A stretch of DNA of 64,000 nt from CAXBNB01 sp040151475 (lineage in GTDB: Bacteria > Bacteroidota > Bacteroidia > Cytophagales > Cyclobacteriaceae). The notes under the pieces are model-generated. The model was not told the DNA's origin. It made no database searches and saw nothing but the letters and a program-made list of their open reading frames with translations. Location: contig NZ_JBDKWG010000149.1 in the NCBI RefSeq assembly GCF_040151475.1, forward strand, positions 34,215-98,214, in the 5' to 3' direction. This document shows, piece by piece, positions 9,866-19,359 of the stretch. A program made the position numbers and the translations under genes. Position 1 is the stretch's first letter, and every line of letters begins with the position of its first letter.

Positions 9866-11208
9866 AACATTCCCTTATATACATCCAGAATTTTCTTTCT
9901 GAAAATAATGCTGTATTTGGCATTAACTAATTCTATTTCTGCTGTATTCTTACTATTGAGGCTTTCCAGATAGGTAAAGAAATCTGTATTCCCGTTTTCA
10001 TAGCGGGTACTTACAAATTCATAAGATTGATTCAAAGCAATCAGGTTTTCCTGAGCTGCCTGGTAAGTACTCTGAGCGGCAACCAGATCAAGGTAAACTT
10101 TTTGTAAGGTATTGGTAATAGCCAACTCTGATTGTTTCAAATCCAGCTCAGAGTTTAAGAGGTTGATTTTAGCTACCTGAGTCTGGTTTCTATTCTGCCA
10201 ATTGCTGAAGATTGGAATGTATAATGAGAAATTCAAGGACTTAAACTTATTGAATGATAGCTGATCAAAAAAACCGGCATCACGTTCAAAGCTCCCACTT
10301 TCAGGATTCAATGCCCCATTCGATGAGTAGTTAGATCCTAAATTTCCTGAAGCTGAAATTACTGGCATATACCCCGCATGAGCAATTTTCAATCCATAGG
10401 TAGAAGCTTGTAATCCTGCTCTTGCCCTTTTAATACTTGGTGAATATTCCACACTTTCCCGGATTACTTCTCCAAAAGTTTCTTCGCTCAAAAGCAATTC
10501 ATCCTTTTGAAAAGCATAAGGGGCAATTTCATATTCTCCGGAAACTTCCATTCCAAGAGATTGTAAAAGCGACAACTGATCAGACTTTAACCTGTTGGTC
10601 AGTTTTACAAGGTTTAAATTTTCATTGGCCAACTGAGACTTAAAGTTATAAACCAGCTCCAAATTTCCTACACCTACTGACTCTCTTTTCTTCTCTCTTT
10701 CCAACTGTGCACTTAAAAGCTTAATCCTGTCATTGGATATTTTAATATTTTCTTTATCCAAGACCACATTTAGATAAAATTCTAAAACAGATGCCCTAAC
10801 TTCTATTTTCTGCTCCTCAATGCCATGTTCTAAAGCTTGAGTTTCAAACTTTCTTGCTTTCGCACTGTAATGATTCGCAAAGCCATTGAATAAATTGACA
10901 CTTGCATTGATACTGGGATTGGAAGAGTTGGTAGTTGCTGAAACTTGTCGTGCAGCATTTTGATCGAAGAAAGTGCCATTTCTGAAACTGTAATTAACCC
11001 CCGCTCCTAAAGAGGGTAAAAAATTCATCATCGCCTGAAATTGATTTGATCTGGCAACCAAAGCATTATTTTGAACTCTTTTCAAATCAATATTATTTTC
11101 CATAGCTATAGAAATGCAATCATCCAGGGTCAATACTTTTTGAGCATGTACAGTAAGCGTAAAAAGATAGCAACTCAGGGCACCAAACAAAATTTTTATA
11201 AAACTCAT
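9862..11208 (-). CDS. TolC family outer membrane efflux protein
   Basis: This is the outer-membrane channel of a tripartite exporter. The 448-residue protein has a signal peptide ending near AHA (about residue 22) and two repeats of long coiled-coil helices, with VYLDLVAAQSTYQAAQENL-type heptads in the second half. It is the last gene of a three-gene operon behind an ABC ATPase and a periplasmic adaptor. Its stop overlaps the end of the convergent M1 peptidase gene by 4 bases, so no terminator fits between them. Confidence 0.9.
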   Translation of the reverse strand: MSFIKILFGALSCYLFTLTVHAQKVLTLDDCISIAMENNIDLKRVQNNALVARSNQFQAMMNFLPSLGAGVNYSFRNGTFFDQNAARQVSATTNSSNPSINASVNLFNGFANHYSAKARKFETQALEHGIEEQKIEVRASVLEFYLNVVLDKENIKISNDRIKLLSAQLEREKKRESVGVGNLELVYNFKSQLANENLNLVKLTNRLKSDQLSLLQSLGMEVSGEYEIAPYAFQKDELLLSEETFGEVIRESVEYSPSIKRARAGLQASTYGLKIAHAGYMPVISASGNLGSNYSSNGALNPESGSFERDAGFFDQLSFNKFKSLNFSLYIPIFSNWQNRNQTQVAKINLLNSELDLKQSELAITNTLQKVYLDLVAAQSTYQAAQENLIALNQSYEFVSTRYENGNTDFFTYLESLNSKNTAEIELVNAKYSIIFRKKILDVYKGMF

Positions 11209-11255
11209 ATAAGTGTAAATCTATTTTAGCTATGATAATACATCCATAAATATTA

Positions 11256-11969
11256 TCAAACCAAAGCTTTGTCTTTAACATTCAGACTTTCAGAAACAAT
11301 CTGACCGTCAAACAAATGAATTACTCTATGAGCATATTCAGCATCCATAGGCGAATGCGTTACCATGATTACGGTTGTTCCATTTTCGTTAAGGTCAGTC
11401 AAAAGATTCATCACCTCCTGTCCGTTAGCGGAATCCAGATTACCAGTAGGCTCATCGGCCAATATCAACTTTGGCCTGGCAATCACTGCTCTGGAAATAG
11501 CTACCCGCTGCTGCTGGCCACCAGAAAGCTGTTGAGGAAAATGATCTCTTCTATGCATAATTTTCATGTGCTCCAACACCTCTTCTACCCTTTTCTTTCT
11601 TTCAGCAGAAGAATATTTTAAATAAATCAATGGCAGTTCTACGTTTTCGAAAACGGTCAATTCATCAATCAGATTAAAACTTTGAAATACAAACCCTATG
11701 TTCTCTTTCCTTAAGTCTGCTCTTTTTCTTTCCGAATATCCTGATATTTCCTGATCAGTAAAATAAAATTTACCTTCAGAAGGATTGTCCAACAAGCCAA
11801 TAATATTGAGTAAAGTAGATTTACCACATCCCGAGGGGCCCATAATGGCAACAAACTCCCCTTCTTTCACTTCCAGGTTGACACTGGCTAAAGCAGTAGT
11901 CTCAATTTCATCTGTGTAATAAAACTTTTTCAGGTCTATCGTTTTGATGAGTGTTTTCACATTTTCCAT
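11256..11969 (-). CDS. ABC transporter ATP-binding protein, MacB/LolD type
   Basis: This 237-residue ATPase has Walker A (GPSGCGKST), Q-loop (FVFQSFNL), signature LSGGQQQRVAISRA, Walker B (LILADEPTGNLD) and an H-loop (VTHS). The TGNLDS sequence and the domain size are typical of the MacB/LolD/FtsE class, which works with FtsX-type permeases in mechanotransmission rather than classical transport. No such permease is encoded next to it or in the window. The neighbours are the adaptor upstream (41 bases) and TolC downstream (47 bases). Confidence 0.9.
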   Translation of the reverse strand: MENVKTLIKTIDLKKFYYTDEIETTALASVNLEVKEGEFVAIMGPSGCGKSTLLNIIGLLDNPSEGKFYFTDQEISGYSERKRADLRKENIGFVFQSFNLIDELTVFENVELPLIYLKYSSAERKKRVEEVLEHMKIMHRRDHFPQQLSGGQQQRVAISRAVIARPKLILADEPTGNLDSANGQEVMNLLTDLNENGTTVIMVTHSPMDAEYAHRVIHLFDGQIVSESLNVKDKALV

Positions 11970-12010
11970 TTTTTCTTTTTTTATATAAATTCTTTAATTG
12001 GGTAGAGTAC

Positions 12011-13261
12011 TTATTTGAATACCAAACGGTCTTTATCTTCATATCCATCGTAAGAAGAGACAATAACTTTCTCTCCAGGTTGCAGCCCTTCCACAACTTC
12101 GTAAAATCTTGGATTTTGTCTTCCCAGCCTGATGTTTCTCCTGATGGCAAACTCTCCTGAAGGATCAACTACAAATACATAATTGCCTCCGGTAGTTTGA
12201 TAAAAACTACCTCGGGGAATCTGAATTGCTTCTATATTTTCACTTAACTGGAGTTTGATCTGAAGTGTCTGACCCCTGCGTATGCCCTTGGGTATGTCTG
12301 AATCAAACTTGAGATCTACAGAAAATAAACCATTGTTTACTTCAGGGTACACTTTATAAATAGTGAGGTCGTAACTGCCTCCGGCAAAATCAAATGTCCC
12401 TTTGAGTCCATCATAGATTCTTGATATATAATGTTCGTCTATAGAAGCACGCACCTTAAAGCCATTTAGGTCATCAATCTGGCCAATATTCTGACCAGCT
12501 CCTATAGATTCACCCACTTCAACATTTATATATGAAATCCGACCGGAGATGGGAGCCTTAATGTATAAGTTGTCAAGGTTTGCCTTTATCATATCCAGAT
12601 TATTCCTTGTCCTCTTCAAGGTAGCCTCGGTTTGAGCTATCTGCAATTTGCTGTTCTCTACATCAAATTTTTGAGACTCTATTTCTATCTCACGGCTGGA
12701 AACCAATTTTTCATAGTTTCTTTTTATGGTCAAAAACTCCTGTTCTGAAATTACCTTTTCTTCTCGCAGTATTTTGCTGCGCTCGTAGTTGTCTTTAGCT
12801 TCTTCAATTTGAAAATTAAGATCAATCAATCTTCTCTTCATCTCAAAGTCATTTCTTTTGAGGGCCAACTTCGTATTTTCCAAATTATTAACCAGAATAA
12901 AAGCCTGAGTTTCTTCACGAATAAAGCTCTGAACCAGGTTGTTGTTATTCAGCTTAATAATAGTATCTCCCTTCTCTACAAGAACTCCTCCTTCGAGAAA
13001 TTTTTTGGCAACACTCCCCCCCTCTATAGCATCAAGCCGAATGGTTTTGATAGGCAAAACACTGCCATCCACAGGAATAAATTCCCTGAATTGTCCACGA
13101 ATCACTTCTGATATATTGATTTTCTCAACCGACACGTTGAGTTTTGAGCCTTTTTCGGCAAATACAAAACTGTACAATATAAAAACAACAAACAGACTGC
13201 CTAACACTAATGAAATCAGTCTGGCAGGAGTCCATATTTTCTTTTTAATCTTGCGATCCAT
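12011..13261 (-). CDS. HlyD/MacA-type periplasmic adaptor protein
   Basis: This is a 416-residue membrane-fusion protein that should bridge the inner-membrane transporter and TolC. It has a single N-terminal transmembrane helix (about residues 14-34), a barrel-sandwich lipoyl half (GGSVAKKFLEGGVLVEKGDTI), a long helical hairpin (about 110-230), the second lipoyl half (YIKAPISGRISYINVEVGESI) and C-terminal beta-barrel domains. It is the first gene of the adaptor-ATPase-TolC operon. The substrate is unknown. Confidence 0.88.
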   Translation of the reverse strand: MDRKIKKKIWTPARLISLVLGSLFVVFILYSFVFAEKGSKLNVSVEKINISEVIRGQFREFIPVDGSVLPIKTIRLDAIEGGSVAKKFLEGGVLVEKGDTIIKLNNNNLVQSFIREETQAFILVNNLENTKLALKRNDFEMKRRLIDLNFQIEEAKDNYERSKILREEKVISEQEFLTIKRNYEKLVSSREIEIESQKFDVENSKLQIAQTEATLKRTRNNLDMIKANLDNLYIKAPISGRISYINVEVGESIGAGQNIGQIDDLNGFKVRASIDEHYISRIYDGLKGTFDFAGGSYDLTIYKVYPEVNNGLFSVDLKFDSDIPKGIRRGQTLQIKLQLSENIEAIQIPRGSFYQTTGGNYVFVVDPSGEFAIRRNIRLGRQNPRFYEVVEGLQPGEKVIVSSYDGYEDKDRLVFK

Positions 13262-13477
13262 TCAATCAATACTTTTCAAGTTCGACAAAGCCTTTTCAAT
13301 AAGGATGCCATACATCTAAGTTACTGATAAACTGTTATTTAGTAATTAATATAAATGAATTAATGAAGGGTACATGTTCAGGTACGAAACAACAAGTGTT
13401 CACTATCGACCACTTCGTTTATCGTGATAAATGTAATGCAATAGTAAATTGAGAAAGCAGAAGGGTTAAAAAAGCAC

Positions 13478-13509
13478 AAAAAAAGGGTTCAAGAACTCAA
13501 CTTGAACCC
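13478..13509 (-). terminator. intrinsic terminator with no obvious gene upstream
   Basis: GGGTTCAAG and CTTGAACCC form a perfect 9-pair stem with a 7-base loop. On the minus strand it is followed directly by seven T residues, a textbook intrinsic terminator. It lies 217 bases upstream of the adaptor gene start, so it would stop transcripts begun between it and 13875: either a small RNA or an attenuated leader of the efflux operon. Confidence 0.65.
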
Positions 13510-13861
13510 CAAGGTCAAAAACTCAAAATAAAAAGGACTAATCAAATCTTAATCCACAACAACAAGACGAATATAAGGTTTAAAAAGAGAAAAAAAAACG
13601 ATTGAGTATTTAATCTGGTTCAGATTTACATCAATCTAAGTATAATGCAAATTATGATATTAATTATTCAATTTGACAGATTGAATATCTTTCCAAAAAG
13701 GCATTGCCTATTCCCTACAGTCAAGCAAAATATTTCGATTGCGTCCGAGTTATAAGGTTAAAACATATCAGAATACAATTCGTTTTTGAAGAGCTCTTTT
13801 ACAAGAGAATTCTGTATTTTAATATTCACCTGTTGGCTTTCTTACATAGCCAATTGTTTTA

Positions 13862-13869
13862 TACATTTG
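13862..13869 (+). promoter_or_regulatory. -7 promoter element of BatA-type gene (leaderless)
   Basis: TACATTTG matches TAnnTTTG perfectly and ends 6 bases before the ATG at 13876. TTTC at 13838-13841 is 20 bases upstream and could serve as a weak -33 box. The start point would fall on or next to the initiation codon. Confidence 0.55.
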
Positions 13870-13875
13870 CCGCCA

Positions 13876-15876
13876 ATGAGCTTTCTTTATCCGACTTTTT
13901 TGTGGGGCCTGCTTGCGCTGGCCATACCTGTAATCATCCACCTGTTTAACTTCAGAAGAGCTAAGAAAATTTATTTTTCTAATGTCAGTTTTCTTGAAAA
14001 TGTAAAAGAAAGCTCCAGTTCTAAACTAAAGGTAAAACACCTGCTGGTGTTGTTATGCAGGTTACTCGTCATAGCTTTTCTTGTTTTTGCCTTTGCTCAA
14101 CCTTTCTTGCCAGGTAATGAAAAAGGGATGAATAGTTCTCTGGTAAAAATTTATCTGGATAATTCTCAAAGTACTTCCAATATTTCAGACAATGATTTGA
14201 CAGGGCTCAACAATGGCATTTCTTTTTTGGAAAACATAATAGACCTTTATTCTAATGAAACAAAATTTCAGATCGTTACTAATGATTTTGCTCCGTCTTC
14301 CATCAACCCAAAATCAAAAGAGAAAGCACTTGAACTTGCTACGGAGCTGGACTATTCCTACCTCATCAGGTCTAAAGCAGAAATTATAAACAAAATCAAT
14401 CCAGTTGAAAACCTTACCAAACAACAGGACATATACATCCTGTCTGATTTTCAGAAATCATCTTTTTCGGTAAATCAAACAATTCCCCGAGACTCTGTCA
14501 ACAACTATAAAGTCATACCAGTACAATATACTGCTCACAATAATATTTTTGTTGACAGTATGTACCTCGAAAACCCCTTTTTGATTTCAAGTGAAGTGAA
14601 TAAACTTCACTTGAAAGTGAAAAATATAGGAACTGATGATGCGAATGATATTATTCTGAAACTTTTTATTAATGAAGAGCAGAGTGCTTCGGCAAGTATT
14701 GATATTAGCCAAAATGCCAGTTCAGAAATTGTATTTGATCTGAACTTTGAATTAAAAGACCTTAACTATTGTAAAATCAGCTTTGAGGATTTCCCACTCA
14801 CATTTGACAATGAATACTTTTTCACATTGAATTTGCTAAAGAAAATCACTATTTGTGAAATTCATTCTAATGAGGCAAAAGACTACATTGGACAAGTATA
14901 TTCTGAAAACGAACTTTTCGACTACCACAGATTCGAAAATGGCTCTGTTGATTACAATACGGTTCAATTATCAGACATGCTGATTATCAATCAATTGTCC
15001 AATATTGATAACAGCATTCTGAACATTGCCAATGATCTTACAAACAAGGGCAAGTCAGTATTGGTAATTCCAGCCAAAACACCGGACAGTCTGAGTATTC
15101 AATCACTATTGGGACAAAAGGTAAAAACGCTGGAAAAAGGAGAAAAACTGGCATTAGAAAACCCTGATGTCACCAATCCATTTTTCGAAAACATCTTTAC
15201 AGAAATAGACAACAAAACTGAAATGCCGGATGCCACCAATATCATCACCTGGTCACCTATAGGTATTGATCTTTTGAAAACAAAAAACGGATTGCCCTTT
15301 TTGACCAAAATTCAAAAGAAGGGTTCTGTTTATATGTTGGCTACACCTCTGCAAGATGAGTTTACCAACTTCCATAAACATGCCTTATTTGTGCCTGTAT
15401 TGTACAGAATGGCAGCATTGAGTAGCAACAACTACACTCCTTTGAGCTACTCTATAGATGATCCAATAGTCACAATCAAAGTGGATAGTATCAAAAATGA
15501 CCAACTTTTTAAGCTGATCAGAGGTGAAGAAGAATACATACCCGAGCAACGTATATCAGGCAACAACCTGATCCTTGATATCCCTAAATACCTTCTGACT
15601 CCCGGATTTTATGACCTTCAATACAATGGTATCACGAAAAATGTATTGGCTTTCAATTATTCAAAAAGTGAATCTGACCCAACTCAACTCTCTGTAGAAG
15701 AAATATCGAAAGCATTTGGCTCATTGAAAAATGTGGAAATAATGGAAAGTGCAGATGCCGACTCATTCAGCAAGGAAATGAAAGAAAGGTATCAAGGCAT
15801 TAATTTATGGAAATATGCCTTAGTTTTGTCATTGATATTTTTATTAATAGAAACCCTCTTCTTAAGATTCTTATAA
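13876..15876 (+). CDS. BatA domain-containing membrane protein
   Basis: The N-terminus (SFLYPTFLWGLLALAIPVIIH, then FNFRRAKKIYFSNVSFL) is the BatA domain of Bacteroidota aerotolerance-type proteins, with two membrane helices at about residues 4-22 and 56-78. A large domain on the far side of the membrane follows, with a von Willebrand A-like opening (VKIYLDNSQSTSN), and a third helix closes the C-terminus (about 645-664). I use the ATG at 13876 (666 residues); an upstream extension of 30 residues lacks homology-like features and would run through the promoter. The stop overlaps the next start (TAATG). The function is not known. Confidence 0.85.
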   Translation: MSFLYPTFLWGLLALAIPVIIHLFNFRRAKKIYFSNVSFLENVKESSSSKLKVKHLLVLLCRLLVIAFLVFAFAQPFLPGNEKGMNSSLVKIYLDNSQSTSNISDNDLTGLNNGISFLENIIDLYSNETKFQIVTNDFAPSSINPKSKEKALELATELDYSYLIRSKAEIINKINPVENLTKQQDIYILSDFQKSSFSVNQTIPRDSVNNYKVIPVQYTAHNNIFVDSMYLENPFLISSEVNKLHLKVKNIGTDDANDIILKLFINEEQSASASIDISQNASSEIVFDLNFELKDLNYCKISFEDFPLTFDNEYFFTLNLLKKITICEIHSNEAKDYIGQVYSENELFDYHRFENGSVDYNTVQLSDMLIINQLSNIDNSILNIANDLTNKGKSVLVIPAKTPDSLSIQSLLGQKVKTLEKGEKLALENPDVTNPFFENIFTEIDNKTEMPDATNIITWSPIGIDLLKTKNGLPFLTKIQKKGSVYMLATPLQDEFTNFHKHALFVPVLYRMAALSSNNYTPLSYSIDDPIVTIKVDSIKNDQLFKLIRGEEEYIPEQRISGNNLILDIPKYLLTPGFYDLQYNGITKNVLAFNYSKSESDPTQLSVEEISKAFGSLKNVEIMESADADSFSKEMKERYQGINLWKYALVLSLIFLLIETLFLRFL

Positions 15877-17144
15877 TGGACATAGTCTTCAAGGAAGTTA
15901 GAATAATAGACTCCAAGTCCCCATTTCACAATACCATTCAAAATATTCACGTTAGGGATGGCAAAATTGACAAAATAGGCAATATCAATTTCCGGTCCGA
16001 AAAAATCATAGACTGCAAAGGAATGAAAATATCAAACGGGTGGTTTGATATGCGTGCTAATTTCAACGATCCCGGACTGGAACACAAAGAGGACATTCAA
16101 TCGGGTTGTGAAGTAGCAGCCACCGGAGGATTTACCGGTATCGCTACGCTTCCCAATACAGAACCCGTCATTCAGACCAAAAGTCATATAGAGTATATTA
16201 AATCGAGAAGTACCGCATATCTGCCGGATGTATATCCTATGGCTGCTCTCACGCTTGACTCCAAAGGTGAAGACCTGACCGAAATGATCGATTTGCACCA
16301 TGCGGGTGCTATTGCATTTACTGATGGTGAGATGCCAACATGGAACACAGACATTTTACTAAAATCACTTATTTACCTTCAAAAAATCGACGGGCTTCTA
16401 ATTAACAAACCCGAAGATCGCATGCTTACGCAGTTTGGAGATATGAATGAAGGTATTACCAGTACCATGCTGGGTATGAAAGGCATGCCTGCTTTGGCAG
16501 AAGAACTCATGATCAAGCGAGATTTGGATATTCTGGAATATACCGGAGGCAAAATCCACTTCTCAAATATTTCAAGCAAAGGCGCAGTGTCTATTATCAG
16601 AAAAGCCAAAAAGAAAAATATGGCTGTAACTTGTGATGTCTCTATTCATCACCTGATTTATGACGATTCTTATTTGATGAAGTTCAATACAAACTTCAAG
16701 TCCAACCCACCTTTCAGAAGGACAACAGATCGAAATGCACTAATCAAGGGAATAAATGATGACACTATTGATGTGATCGTTTCTTCTCATACGCCGCAAG
16801 ACGAGGAAAACAAAAAACTGGAATTTGACAAAGCAGCCTTTGGTTTACTGGGATTGCAAACTTTCTACTCTCAATTGAACCGACTTACCAAATCCATAGA
16901 ACTGGACACATTGATTGATAAGATTACGTCAGTTCCAAGAGCGATCCTGAAAATCCCAACGAGCACGATACAGGAAAAGGAATCAGCCAACCTTACGTTA
17001 TTCAGCGAAAAAGAAGAATGGGACTTCAATGAAAAATCCAACAAGTCCAAATCCACCAACTCTCCTTTGTACAATACGAGGCTGAAAGGAAAAGTAATGG
17101 CAGTGATCAACGGAGGAAAGTACTATATCGACCCTTCTATTTAA
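15876..17144 (+). CDS. dihydroorotase-like protein lacking metal ligands (probable pseudoenzyme)
   Basis: The 422-residue product aligns along its length with class I dihydroorotases, which close carbamoyl-aspartate to dihydroorotate in pyrimidine synthesis. The scaffold is clear (DPGLEHKEDI, GGFTGIATLPNTEPV, AFTDG, NPPFR, SHTPQDEENK). However, the HxH motif is RAN (Arg60, Asn62), the later zinc-ligand histidines are Asn177 and Asn231, and the catalytic Asp of the TDHAP motif is serine (SSHTP, about 303-306). Only Asp150 remains. In Pseudomonas an inactive homologue (PyrC') supports aspartate transcarbamoylase; a similar role is possible but unproven. It is coupled to the BatA gene by a one-base overlap. 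Confidence 0.85.
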   Translation: MDIVFKEVRIIDSKSPFHNTIQNIHVRDGKIDKIGNINFRSEKIIDCKGMKISNGWFDMRANFNDPGLEHKEDIQSGCEVAATGGFTGIATLPNTEPVIQTKSHIEYIKSRSTAYLPDVYPMAALTLDSKGEDLTEMIDLHHAGAIAFTDGEMPTWNTDILLKSLIYLQKIDGLLINKPEDRMLTQFGDMNEGITSTMLGMKGMPALAEELMIKRDLDILEYTGGKIHFSNISSKGAVSIIRKAKKKNMAVTCDVSIHHLIYDDSYLMKFNTNFKSNPPFRRTTDRNALIKGINDDTIDVIVSSHTPQDEENKKLEFDKAAFGLLGLQTFYSQLNRLTKSIELDTLIDKITSVPRAILKIPTSTIQEKESANLTLFSEKEEWDFNEKSNKSKSTNSPLYNTRLKGKVMAVINGGKYYIDPSI

Positions 17145-17147
17145 CCT

Positions 17148-17693
17148 ATGAAATTGAACGACCCATTAATTACCATTCCAGCCAAATTCGGAGCATTTGG
17201 AGCCATAATGGTGGTGGTTATGTTTCTGGTGTTTTACCTCTCCGGATCCAATCCATTGATGGAAATGGGTATGTTTGACTTTTTTATCATCCCTATTTTC
17301 CTCTTTTTTGGAATAAAAGAATACAAAGACAACTACAATCACCGCCTGCTCGAATTTTGGCAGGGCATGACAGCCGGATTTGTGGTATATTTCACCCTTG
17401 CCTGCCTCACTTCTATTTTCATTTTTGCATTCCTGAATTTATCTGATCCTTCGATAATGGAAAACTATACAGCAGATCGTTTGTCCATTTTGGAAGAGAA
17501 AAAAGAAGCAATAATTAAAGAAATGGGGGAGGCTACATTTATCGAATCTCAAAAAGAAGTTCAAAATATTACTATTGGTGATTTAATATTCGATAATTTT
17601 CTCAAAAAAACCTTTGTTGGCTTGTTGCTCACCATCATGATAGCAGTAATCATGAAAAAGAAACCACCTGTGGAATCAAAAGGCAAAACTTAA
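17148..17693 (+). CDS. DUF4199 membrane protein
   Basis: This 181-residue protein has four predicted transmembrane helices (about 12-31, 41-56, 70-92 and 150-167) and the family pattern GIKEYKDNYNHRLLEFWQGMTAGF after the second helix. DUF4199 proteins are common in Bacteroidota and have no established function. It starts three bases after the dihydroorotase-like gene and is followed by a second, diverged family member, so the two may form a heteromer. Confidence 0.82.
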   Translation: MKLNDPLITIPAKFGAFGAIMVVVMFLVFYLSGSNPLMEMGMFDFFIIPIFLFFGIKEYKDNYNHRLLEFWQGMTAGFVVYFTLACLTSIFIFAFLNLSDPSIMENYTADRLSILEEKKEAIIKEMGEATFIESQKEVQNITIGDLIFDNFLKKTFVGLLLTIMIAVIMKKKPPVESKGKT

Positions 17694-17738
17694 CTATCAA
17701 AATTTTTTGATTAATTTAACCTACTAAATCAAAATATC

Positions 17739-18287
17739 ATGGAAGAAGAAAAAAAAGACCGTAACTCAGAAGCACTCAAAACAGGAGTGATACTTGGACT
17801 GCTCTCAATAATAATTTTGGTATTGGCTTATATCATTGATATTAGCTTTCTTGGTGATTGGAAACTTGGTATTGCTACCTCTGTGCTTTCACTTAGCTTG
17901 GTTAGTTATTTAGGAATCAAGTTTAGAAATGAAGAATCTGATGGTTTTATGGGATTCAAACCATCTTTTCTTTACAGTTTTGTTGCATTTTTTGTGTCAA
18001 GTATCATTTCAGCAGCATTTCTCATTTTGCTGTATGAGGTGATAGACCCGGAAGCACCTAAAATACTGGCAGATCAGGCCATAGAGAACACGGAAAAAAT
18101 GATGAGGGGTTTTGGTGCTCCTGAAGAGAAAATAGAAGAAACACTAGAGCAACTTGAAGGTCAGATGGCTCAAAGTTTCTCTGCTGTAGGCATCATGAAA
18201 AATAGTTGGGTGTATTTTATCTCTTCAGCTATACTGGCACTTATCACCGGAGCTATCATCAAAAAATCAAAGCCTGATTTCGAGTAA
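17739..18287 (+). CDS. DUF4199-like membrane protein (second copy)
   Basis: The 182-residue protein has a charged N-terminus and four predicted helices (about 15-32, 40-57, 70-93 and 158-175). The FRNEESDGFMGFKPSFLYSF segment replaces the first copy's family motif. The acidic loop between helices three and four matches the layout of the gene before it. It sits 45 bases after that gene and 3 bases before the glycosyltransferase. The function is unknown. Confidence 0.78.
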   Translation: MEEEKKDRNSEALKTGVILGLLSIIILVLAYIIDISFLGDWKLGIATSVLSLSLVSYLGIKFRNEESDGFMGFKPSFLYSFVAFFVSSIISAAFLILLYEVIDPEAPKILADQAIENTEKMMRGFGAPEEKIEETLEQLEGQMAQSFSAVGIMKNSWVYFISSAILALITGAIIKKSKPDFE

Positions 18288-18290
18288 AGA

Positions 18291-19259
18291 ATGACCAATT
18301 CCCCTGATATTTCTGTAGTGATTCCGCTGTACAACGAAGAAGAATCGCTCAATGAACTGTGTACCTGGATTCATAAGGTAATGGAAGCCAATGGATACTC
18401 CTATGAAACATTGCTCATTGACGATGGCAGCACAGACACTTCCTGGGCCTGCATTATGGAGTTATCAGGGAAATTTGAATCAATAAAAGGCATCCGTTTC
18501 AACAGGAACTACGGCAAGTCAGCAGCACTTAATACAGGGTTTAAACATGCATCAGGCAATGTAGTGATCACTATGGATGCCGACCTGCAAGACAGTCCCG
18601 ATGAAATCCCGGGACTGAACAAAATGATCGTAGAAGACGGATATGATATGGTATCGGGATGGAAAAAGAAAAGACATGACCCCATCTCCAAAACCATTCC
18701 ATCGAAGTTCTTCAACTTTGTGACCCGCATGTTTTCAGGAATCAAATTGCATGACTTCAATTGCGGACTAAAAGCCTACAGAAACAAAGTAATCAAAACA
18801 GTGGATGTATATGGTGAAATGCACCGGTACATTCCATTTATAGCCAAATGGCATGGCTTTGACAAAATCGGGGAAATGGAAGTGGAACACCGTCCACGAA
18901 AATACGGGACTACCAAATTTGGGTTGGAAAGGTTTATTTTCGGATTTCTTGACCTACTATCCATCACCTTTGTATCAAAGTTTAAAAAACGTCCCATGCA
19001 CTTTTTTGGTACGTTTGGTACTTTATCCATCCTATTAGGTTCAGTCATTACCTTTTGGGTGATCGGTGAAAAAATTTACAACATTTACAATCACCTGCCG
19101 ATACGCGATGTGGTAGATCAGCCTCTTTTCTTTCTGGCATTAGTTGCGATCATCATCGGTGTTCAACTCTTTCTTGCTGGCTTTCTTGCCGAAATGATGA
19201 TCCAGACAGGTGTGAAAAAGGAAGATTATGTGGTAAGTGAAACGCTGGGGATAGATTAA
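18291..19259 (+). CDS. family 2 glycosyltransferase, dolichyl-phosphate-mannose synthase-like
   Basis: This enzyme should transfer a sugar from a nucleotide donor to a lipid carrier such as undecaprenyl phosphate at the inner membrane. The 322-residue protein has a GT-A domain with VVIPLYNEEESL, DDGSTD and the metal-binding DADLQDSP motif, followed by two C-terminal transmembrane helices (about 236-258 and 277-305), as in ArnC- or GtrB-type enzymes. It closes the operon that begins with the BatA gene. A role in envelope polysaccharide or lipid modification is inferred. Confidence 0.88.
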   Translation: MTNSPDISVVIPLYNEEESLNELCTWIHKVMEANGYSYETLLIDDGSTDTSWACIMELSGKFESIKGIRFNRNYGKSAALNTGFKHASGNVVITMDADLQDSPDEIPGLNKMIVEDGYDMVSGWKKKRHDPISKTIPSKFFNFVTRMFSGIKLHDFNCGLKAYRNKVIKTVDVYGEMHRYIPFIAKWHGFDKIGEMEVEHRPRKYGTTKFGLERFIFGFLDLLSITFVSKFKKRPMHFFGTFGTLSILLGSVITFWVIGEKIYNIYNHLPIRDVVDQPLFFLALVAIIIGVQLFLAGFLAEMMIQTGVKKEDYVVSETLGID

Positions 19260-19359
19260 GAATGATTATTAATAATCACGTAAATACTTAGGAAAACTAG
19301 AATAATATTACTAATTTTATTAGCAAATAAACTTCAATAAAATAATAAAAGCAATATTA

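Larger units (their letters stand above)
13262..13875. other. long divergent intergenic region
   Basis: This 614-base stretch separates the minus-strand efflux operon from the plus-strand BatA operon. It is A/T-rich and holds no convincing coding sequence. It contains a minus-strand terminator (13478-13509), a small palindrome TTTATC-GT-GATAAA near 13418-13431, and the BatA promoter at its right end. Confidence 0.6.

Noticed and set aside
13262..13478. Sigma-54 promoter for the efflux operon
   Set aside because: No TGGCAC-N5-TTGC match is present on the minus strand upstream of the adaptor gene.
13704..13949. Short plus-strand frame before the BatA gene
   Set aside because: It overlaps the real BatA start in another frame and shows no family features.
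15807..15875. Upstream extension of the dihydroorotase-like frame
   Set aside because: It is the end of the BatA-type gene read in another frame; the ATG overlapping its stop fits the family N-terminus.
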